DNA of 64,000 nt. Origin: Diphasiastrum complanatum (lineage: Eukaryota; Streptophyta; Lycopodiopsida; Lycopodiales; Lycopodiaceae). Positions 57,998 through 64,000 of this stretch are shown here, in pieces; position 1 is the first letter of the stretch, and every line of letters starts with the position of its first letter. The stretch lies in the NCBI GenBank assembly GCA_029204225.1, contig CM055098.1:25050973-25114972 (forward strand), written 5' to 3'. Made by a program: the position numbers and the translations under genes. The notes beneath the pieces are model-generated. The model saw nothing but the letters and a program-made list of their open reading frames with translations. It made no database searches and had not been told where the DNA came from.

Positions 57998-58300
57998 TTC
58001 AGTGGAGTTTGGTGCATTAGAAAGTGCAAGCGCTTTCCAATAATATGCTACATGACATACTTCTGAGCTACAATTAAAAGTTTTAGGCAAGTCAAAGGTA
58101 TGGGTGTTTTATTAATCATAATTTTTTGAGTCCACATTAAAAATAACATAAGTTTTTAGTGGTAAGTCCATTTTTTAGCAAAGTTTGGTGCATTAGAAAA
58201 TGCTTGACGACGAGCGCTTTCCAATGATATGTTACATGACATACTTCCGGGGTATGGTTAAAAAGTTATTGCAAGTCAAAAGTATTAGAAAACAGTGTAT
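57940..58300 (+). repeat. Tandem repeat, two copies, period about 175 bp
   Basis: TTTTGAGTCCACATTAAAAAT ... AGTGGTAAGTCC...TTTGGTGCATTAGAAA...GACATACTTC recurs twice head to tail. A third copy is at 56130. The left window end (bases 1-32) is the reverse complement of its start. Confidence 0.8.
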
Positions 58301-60143
58301 AATAATACAAAATGCATATCTACCCAAAAAAGATAGTGTCCTTGAAAGTCCATGTTGTACCACCAAACTATGCTTTTAGCCTCTTGGCCTCAAAATTGCA
58401 TCTACAATATGAAATATTTCTAGAAAATAATTGGCATACTTCTCTTGAAAAATGAAAGTAGATTGAGAAGTTCTAAATACCTCTATTTCCAATATATGAT
58501 GGAAAAGACCAAGATCATGCACATCAAACTCTGTTTTTAGTGCAATCTTGATATCACAATATCTTGATTGTTGCCTCCACTCAAAATGATATCATCCACA
58601 TAGATTAGAAGAATGGTAACATCATTTCCAACAAATCTATAGTAAAGTGAATGATCATACTTATTCAGCTTGAAATTTTGAGGAAGTAGAAAAATGTTAA
58701 GCTTAGCATACCAACTCCTTGGTGCTTGCTTAAGTCCATACAAACTCTTTTGTAGAAAACACACATGATTAGGCTTGCCATGTGAAATGTAGCCTTGGAT
58801 TGCTCCATAAACATCTCCTCCTCAACATCACCATTCAAGAATGCATTTGTGATATCCAAATCCCATCCAACAACTGTTGCGAATGATATGATGGCCCGAA
58901 TGCTCACCATCTTTGCCACGGGTAGTCAATTCCAGACTCTTGTGCATGTCCTTTTGCCACCAACCTTTCTTTGTACTTGTTGATTGATCCATCTTGGTTT
59001 GTCTTCACTTTGAAGATCCACTTGCATTCAATAGCTTCTTGTTCTTTGAATGTTACACCAATCTCCATGTGTCATTCTTCATAAGAGCTTGATACTCAAC
59101 ATCCATTTCTTGGATCCACTCCTCTTTTTGTCTTGCTTCATCTACACATGTAGGTTCATCAAAAGAGGTTGCATAGTTTCTACCACCAACAACTAGTTGC
59201 TTATCTTTTTCATCATAAGTGAGCCTCAAAGGTTGTTGCCTTTGTCTTGATGTCCTTCTTGGCTTTTGATTTGAGGTAGGCTCTTCAAGATCAACATCCA
59301 AAGTATCATAAATGTCATCACCATCAAGAATTTTAGATCCAACATCCACACCACCACTTAAGGATACTTTTGGAAATTCTCTCATAAAAAATGACATCTC
59401 TTCCAATGATCCATGACCACTTTCTTAGTTGAAGAAAGAAATATTTGTAAGCTTTACTCACTTCACTGTAAACAAAAAATATACCTTCCCTTAAAAATGA
59501 ATCCTCCTTTGTCCTATTATCAAGAGTGATGTTGATATAGATTCCATCCTCACCTTCCAAGTTGAATAATTGTTAAGGTAAGCCTATCATTGCCTTCCAA
59601 CATGAAGCCATTTGAGGTTGCCATGTTGCAATGATATGATCTTCTCTTTTAACATGTTCCAATGCACTTAGCACTCTCTTGAAAATTGACAAATGAAACT
59701 CAAGAAGAAATCACAAAGATTTGGAAACAATCTAGCCTCTCCTTTTCTCTCTCTAGCAAATCCTAGCACATAGAATGTTGATTTCTTGATCACAATAGAT
59801 GTAAACACAATATGATGAAATTTTGCAAACGCAAAATATTGAATCAAGCAAAATCTATATGCAAAAATTAGAATCTTGGTATATCATCTACCAAAATGTG
59901 GCATCCACAGTCATATTAAGCAATTTTTGTCTCCACAATATAGTAAGTAGTTTCAGAACTCAGCCTACTCCAAGTGATTTGACCTAAAATGATTCCTGGA
60001 TCACAAAGTTCCACTTTCTATACTTGAAAATGCAAGATTTGAGCTAGAAACACCTCCAAATCCACATAGAGTTTATGGCGCCCTCAAATCCACCTGTAGA
60101 TTTGGCATAAACACCAACTTGGACCTGAAACCTGCTCTGATAC
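58301..60143 (-). pseudogene. Copia polyprotein relic with YVDD reverse transcriptase
   Basis: Minus strand from the primer-site-like GCTCTGATAC (60134-60143). An integrase C-terminal piece is at 59560-59333 (YKYFFLQLRKWSWIIGRDVI). A linker and RT start follow at 59406-59053 (EEPTSNQKPRRTSRQRQQP, KEEWIQEMDVEYQALMKND, TWRLV). RT pieces lie at 58919-58665 (DITNAFLNGDVEEEMFMEQ) and 58764-58537 (CFLQKSLYGLKQAPRSWYA, LLIYVDDIILSGG with the catalytic YVDD). There are several frameshifts. Gag and protease are decayed in 59560-60130. Confidence 0.9.
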
Positions 60144-60293
60144 TGTGTGAAAAATATAGATCCAAAACACACTTATTGGATCAACAAGATCTTGACCAAA
60201 TTTGGATGCACATCTAGATTTATCTACAAGATAGAAATCATCAATTTTAGCATTCTAGAATTGCATAAATCACTAAGATCTAATCATAAGCAA
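60144..60293 (-). repeat. Truncated copia 5' LTR
   Basis: TGTGTGAAAAATATAGATCC ... follows the primer site and matches the block at 57250-57380 and 361-440. Cut at 60293. It identifies that block as copia LTR sequence. Confidence 0.75.
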
Positions 60294-60493
60294 GGCTTAC
60301 GAAGATCGGAGAACTTGGAACTTGGTGTTGCTTTTTGTCGATTTTTTGGTATAGTGGGTAAATTGGTGTTCTCATTTAGGTGGAGAACAAGATTCCAAGT
60401 GGGTGAATTCTTCCAGTTTTCATTTGTATGTCGTTAAGGTCCGAGACTCTCAAAATTTTCTAGAGTTTTATGGAAGCCAATTTGTGAGCTTTT

Positions 60494-62400
60494 TTTTTAG
60501 AGCGTGATTATTCAAGTCCACACGCAAGTAGACTGTTCATCGAATATGAAGATATCTGAAAATGATGAAAGTTCTCAATGGCTGAAAAAGCAGTCAAATA
60601 GTCTGGTGTGTGCAATATCAAGACATATGCGTCCTTCTAGAGGTCTAAAGCATTTAAATTTGGCTTCAGAAGATATACATGCACATCACTTGACTCAGCT
60701 CCTTGTATCGAAGCACCAACATGTCAATATATACATATCAAAACCTTATGCTGATGTTCAGCAAGAATTTGATCCCCAAAGAAAACATGAAGCATGTCTG
60801 GTGGACATTGAAAGTGCTTTCTCTGTCAACCAAAGTGCGTAGCGAAGCTCATCTCTAAAAAAAATGTGCTTTTGTTGTAAATGGCAACCGTAAAACAAAG
60901 AAAGAGTTTTGCCTCCAACAAATATGTATTTTGCGTTTGCATAGCTTATGTATGAAGACTCTTACATAGCCATTCATGAGAAGCCCAAATCCAATTAGAG
61001 AAAACTCTGCTCATGTCTCCATCTCTCTCAATCCAATCACCTTTGAAGCAACTTCTGGTCTGGCCTGTGGCAATCAAAACAAGTTCTAGGATAGGTAGAC
61101 CAAGCTCCAGATCTAAGCCCCTTACTCACAATCTGTGTGAAGATAGCAACGCTGATTACACCGAGCATGTAAGTCCTCGAATTACACCTGAAAGTGCATG
61201 TAGAAGCAACAATCTATTGTCGAACTCCAGGTCAGCGACAAGGAAGCATAAGACAAAAAATAGGAGGACCAAGCCTTTTTAGACTCCAGACAGAAGCATC
61301 TATCTCACTGGAAACTTAGAATCTGAAGATGCATCCACCTCCAGCATCCCTCACCTCTCAGAGCATCCAGAACACAAACTTTGCAAGACCTTACTGGTCC
61401 CACAGATAGGTTCTCAGAGGCTACTGTCTTTGAAGAACATGGATATGAAATAGTATATAAACAACAGGTACATGACAGCATTCTAGTTGGCGTAAGGAAT
61501 CTGCTGACATGTACAAGTATCATTTTTTTGGGCTTACTTTTCGTTTTAGAATTCCAGGATATTTTTCATGTGCTTGGCTACAACTTTATCCACAAATTCT
61601 AATGGAATTTCAAATTTGTGTGAATCTTTTCAATCGAAATCGCCTGGCAACTATGAGGTATTTGGTCTATAATCTGAAGATGCATCCACCTCCAGCATCC
61701 CTCACCTCTCAGAGCATCCAGAATACGAACTTTGCAAGATCTGACTGGTCCCACAAATAGGTTCCCAGAGGCTACTATCCTTGAAGAACATGGGTATGAA
61801 ACAGTATATAAGGAATAGTACATGACATCATTCTGGTTGCTGTAATGAATTTGCCCAGCAACAGGTAAGAGTATCATTTTTATGAGCTTTCAAAGTTTCG
61901 TTTTAAAGTTTCAAGATTTTTTTCATGTGCCTGGCTACAAGTTTATCCAAAAATTCAGGTACAGAAGAAGAAGGTTCAGACCAATTACTCGATCGCTTTT
62001 CCCGATGAATCGAAATCAGAATACCAAAAATTTTGGAGAGGTCACAGCAAAGAGTTTGGTATGGTATTTAAAATTGAAGAACTAGAACTCATACGAGTAA
62101 AACATGTAACAGGAACATAAAAGGAGCCGGTTGTGATCTTCCATTTTCAAATGTTAGACTTACAAGATGCCTATGACCTAGTTTGTGATAGCATTAAGCA
62201 CCTCTTTGGAAATGTTACCTGCGCAATTTTGGATGACAAAAGAGATCTTGAAGCTCTAGAGAATAAATATGTTACATACATAAATGTGGAAAATAAGGTA
62301 ATAAGTAAGTCCATAGGCCTAAAAACAATAAGAGAAAGAAACTGTGGCTTTATTAGTGCGTATGCATAGTTTACAAGCAAAGAAACACAGAAATAGTACG
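60494..62400 (+). pseudogene. Unrecognised multi-exon gene, broken
   Basis: Exon-like pieces on the plus strand. (a) 60494-60842, after a T-rich tract ending TAG: Ser/His-rich, with DVQQEFDPQRKHEACLVDIE, ending in TAG. (b) 61013-61282, Ser/Arg/Lys-rich (KTSSRIGRPSSRSKP, RSATRKHKTKNRRTKPF), a TAG at 61280 and then the same frame open for 58 codons. (c) 61381-61602, LTGPTDRFSEATVFEEHGYE, IVYKQQVHDSILVGVRNLL, inside a tandem duplication whose second copy has a good donor CAG|GTAAGAG near 61865. (d) about 61958-62090, VQKKKVQTNYSIAFPDES, EYQKFWRGHSKEFGMVFKIE. (e) 62133-62369, LQDAYDLVCDSIKHLFGN, KRDLEALENKYVTYINVEN. The basic Ser-rich segment suggests a nuclear protein. No family recognised. Confidence 0.4.
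61313..61957 (+). repeat. Tandem duplication covering an exon, period about 358 bp
   Basis: AATCTGAAGATGCATCCACC ... TTTATCCA(A/C)AAATTC occurs at 61309-61602 and 61672-61957, with the exon and the following T-rich intron-like sequence. The copies differ at many sites, so the duplication is not recent. Confidence 0.85.
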
Positions 62401-63157
62401 AATTTTGAAGCTGAACCAAAATTGGAAGCAAAAGTTGCTGCAGAAGAAGCGCTGGTTGAGAATTTTTAATCTCAGTTTGATACAAAAAAAGAAGAAATAC
62501 AACCAGGAATACTGGAAAATAGTTTATGTCAATTTTTTGACAAAATCAAGATTGAGTTTCTGAAAGAGAGACAGAGAGGAGTAAGGATGACGGTTCAATT
62601 CTTTCTGAGGAAGACTTGGTGGAGTTTTAGTCTATTATGTAGAATGATAGTACTATCGTCGACATAGTATAGACATGAATTTTGAAATTTAATTGCAGAA
62701 TTGCAGACAATCTAAAACAATAAACCTTAGCATGCATAATCTGATTGAATGCAATGGGAAAATGTCTAAATCATGGCAGTTCCATTTCTGAGTCGAATAA
62801 TAGGCAATACAAGTATAAGGTCTTGTAATACATGCACAACTAAAAAAGTGCCTTATTAAAAGCCTCAAATATACAGAGTTTCAAAAACTTTGCTTTTAAA
62901 ACCATTCCAATCTCAAATTAGATTGGCTCTATCCGAAACGGCCTATCCCGACTAATTTTCGATCAAAAAAATAAGCATTTATTTTGATGAACTGTTCATA
63001 GGTCATTATGATATAAACTAAGTAACTAACAAACTTTTCATGTATTTTGACTTTGTACATGACCATCGGTTTTAGTTCGGTCGTATGAATGTGGTATTAG
63101 TTTCCAGGTTTTCTATATACAATTACTAAAAAGTATATAAGATATAATGCATGGGAT
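62401..63157. other. No gene supported
   Basis: AT-rich. Short acidic stretches at 62400-62640 (EAEPKLEAKVAAEEALVENF on the plus strand, with stops) may be the tail of the preceding broken gene. Confidence 0.4.
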
Positions 63158-63734
63158 TTAAGTAGAAAATGTTGAGGTTGGGATCCAAGCAACTTGTTCT
63201 TTTGGGAGAGTGGCACGAATCATGAGGATGTCTTGTTCGTGTGTAGGCCACTCTATATCAATTCGACGTCCAAGGTAAGAAAAAGATGACTGGTATGTCG
63301 TCTCTGCTTTCAAGATATGTACTATGCCTAAAGCGATGGAGAATGCAAGCGCAGTGCGTTGATATTGATTGCACGCTACTCCTGTAGTTTTGTCTAGGTC
63401 CCACGAATAGCAATATGCTTTAAGATAAGCATGAATTTCTTCTTGCAAACAGGAAGGTAATGCCGAAATTCGTTCTTTAAGGCTAAGTAACTCGTTTTTT
63501 TTAACTTGATCCATTTCCCTTCCAGTTTCCTATGAAATATGAAAGCGACTTAATCTGGGAACTCGAGCACTGCCGCTGTTCAGGATAGACCGTTTCAGGA
63601 ACCAGGTAAGTATAACGTGTCTGTTTTAAAAGATGCAACGAATAGGTGTACAGTTCGTCAAAAAATCCAAGAGTAGCAGTGTGAAATCTAGGAATATTGA
63701 TACAAGCTGGTTTTTTGTAGTACATGTACAACAA
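63158..63734 (-). CDS. Unrecognised small gene, possibly two exons
   Basis: The clean ORF 63514-63158 (118 codons) reads MDQVKKNELLSLKERISALP, SCLQEEIHAYLKAYCYSWDL, then RTALAFSIALGIVHILKAET, LGRRIDIEWPTHEQDILMIR and PKEQVAWIP. It has the even composition of a real soluble protein, with one hydrophobic helix (ALAFSIALGIVHIL) too polar at its ends to be a sure membrane segment. An upstream ORF, 63734-63501 (MLYMYYKKPACINIPRFHTA..., ETVYPEQRQCSSSQIKSL), overlaps it in another frame. TTTCATATTTCATAG just before GAAACTGGAAGG could be a splice acceptor joining them. No family recognised. Confidence 0.45.
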
Positions 63735-64000
63735 TAAGGAAAAAAAACTAGTTCATAATCTAAAAGCATGGACACGTAAAAAAGCACTGCGATTTTGAAA
63801 TGAGCTTCGAAATTCTAATTACATAGGTTTTATAATAAGTACCGTATTTTCTTTTTTAGTTTTTTGTAAGTCCGAGGCTATGGAATAGTATTGGAACAGT
63901 GTCAAAACCTAAGTCAGAAACCAGGGGAAAAAATTAAACGTTGCACATTGGTAAAGGGTGAATTTCAGAAGCCTTGTGAAATTAGACTCCTGAACAATGG
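63735..64000. other. No gene seen
   Basis: AT-rich end of the window; nothing supportable. Confidence 0.5.

Overview
The window is nuclear DNA of a land plant with a repeat-rich genome. The evidence is degenerate Ty1-copia and Ty3-gypsy polyproteins, primer-binding sites for initiator tRNA-Met (TGGTATCAGAGC), several TG...CA LTR families, long (TC)n and (AC)n microsatellites, spliceosomal GT-AG introns, and a histone with plant CENH3-like residues. The species cannot be fixed from sequence; a lineage with a large, transposon-filled genome fits. No tRNA, rRNA, CRISPR array or prokaryotic operon was seen. Most of the DNA is nested, decayed mobile elements, and nearly every coding region is broken. 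One long uninterrupted ORF stands out: an acidic 428-codon reading frame at 36.6-37.9 kb.

Layout: (1) 1-1.56 kb and 56.4-58.0 kb are arms of an inverted repeat whose middle ~305 bp is flipped in one arm. (2) 2.16-2.79 kb is a solo LTR with a perfect target duplication, sitting in an older inverted repeat (1.9-5.7 kb). (3) 12.1-18.6 kb is a cluster of three intron-containing or fused, decayed genes: an unknown acidic protein (here called the GGHDI family), a histone H3/CENH3-like reading frame running into a Pro/Ser-rich Ulp1-type cysteine protease, and a gene ending in a possible ubiquitin-like domain. (4) 18.6-50.07 kb is a nest of three head-to-tail ~5 kb gypsy-related units carrying a gag-like ORF. 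The first unit is interrupted by a complete non-autonomous copia-type element (20.15-25.24 kb) with matching LTRs and TSD. The second is interrupted by 14 kb of other sequence (29.2-43.4 kb: copia RT relic, gypsy protease relic, satellites, the acidic ORF, a second solo LTR). (5) 50.07-60.3 kb holds a coiled-coil ORF with one stop, more GGHDI-family copies, a second copy of the 5' part of the ubiquitin-like gene, and three copia relics, one with an inverted RT segment. (6) 60.3-63.8 kb has two unrecognised, broken genes.

The most interesting part is the set of non-retroelement genes. The GGHDI family (four loci) and the ubiquitin-like gene (two loci) recur in this one window. The histone-like/Ulp1 locus sits between a GGHDI gene (divergent, across a CpG-rich intergenic region with a repeated ATATCGGAT..GCGCG-type motif) and the ubiquitin-like gene (convergent). 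The gypsy nest separates the ubiquitin-like gene from the coiled-coil gene at the centre of a palindrome. Multi-copy genes in alternating orientation, decayed largely by stops that fit C-to-T change, suggest an undescribed multi-gene mobile or virus-like element, or transposon-captured host genes. That reading is inference; no transposase, polymerase, capsid or confirmed element ends were found for it.
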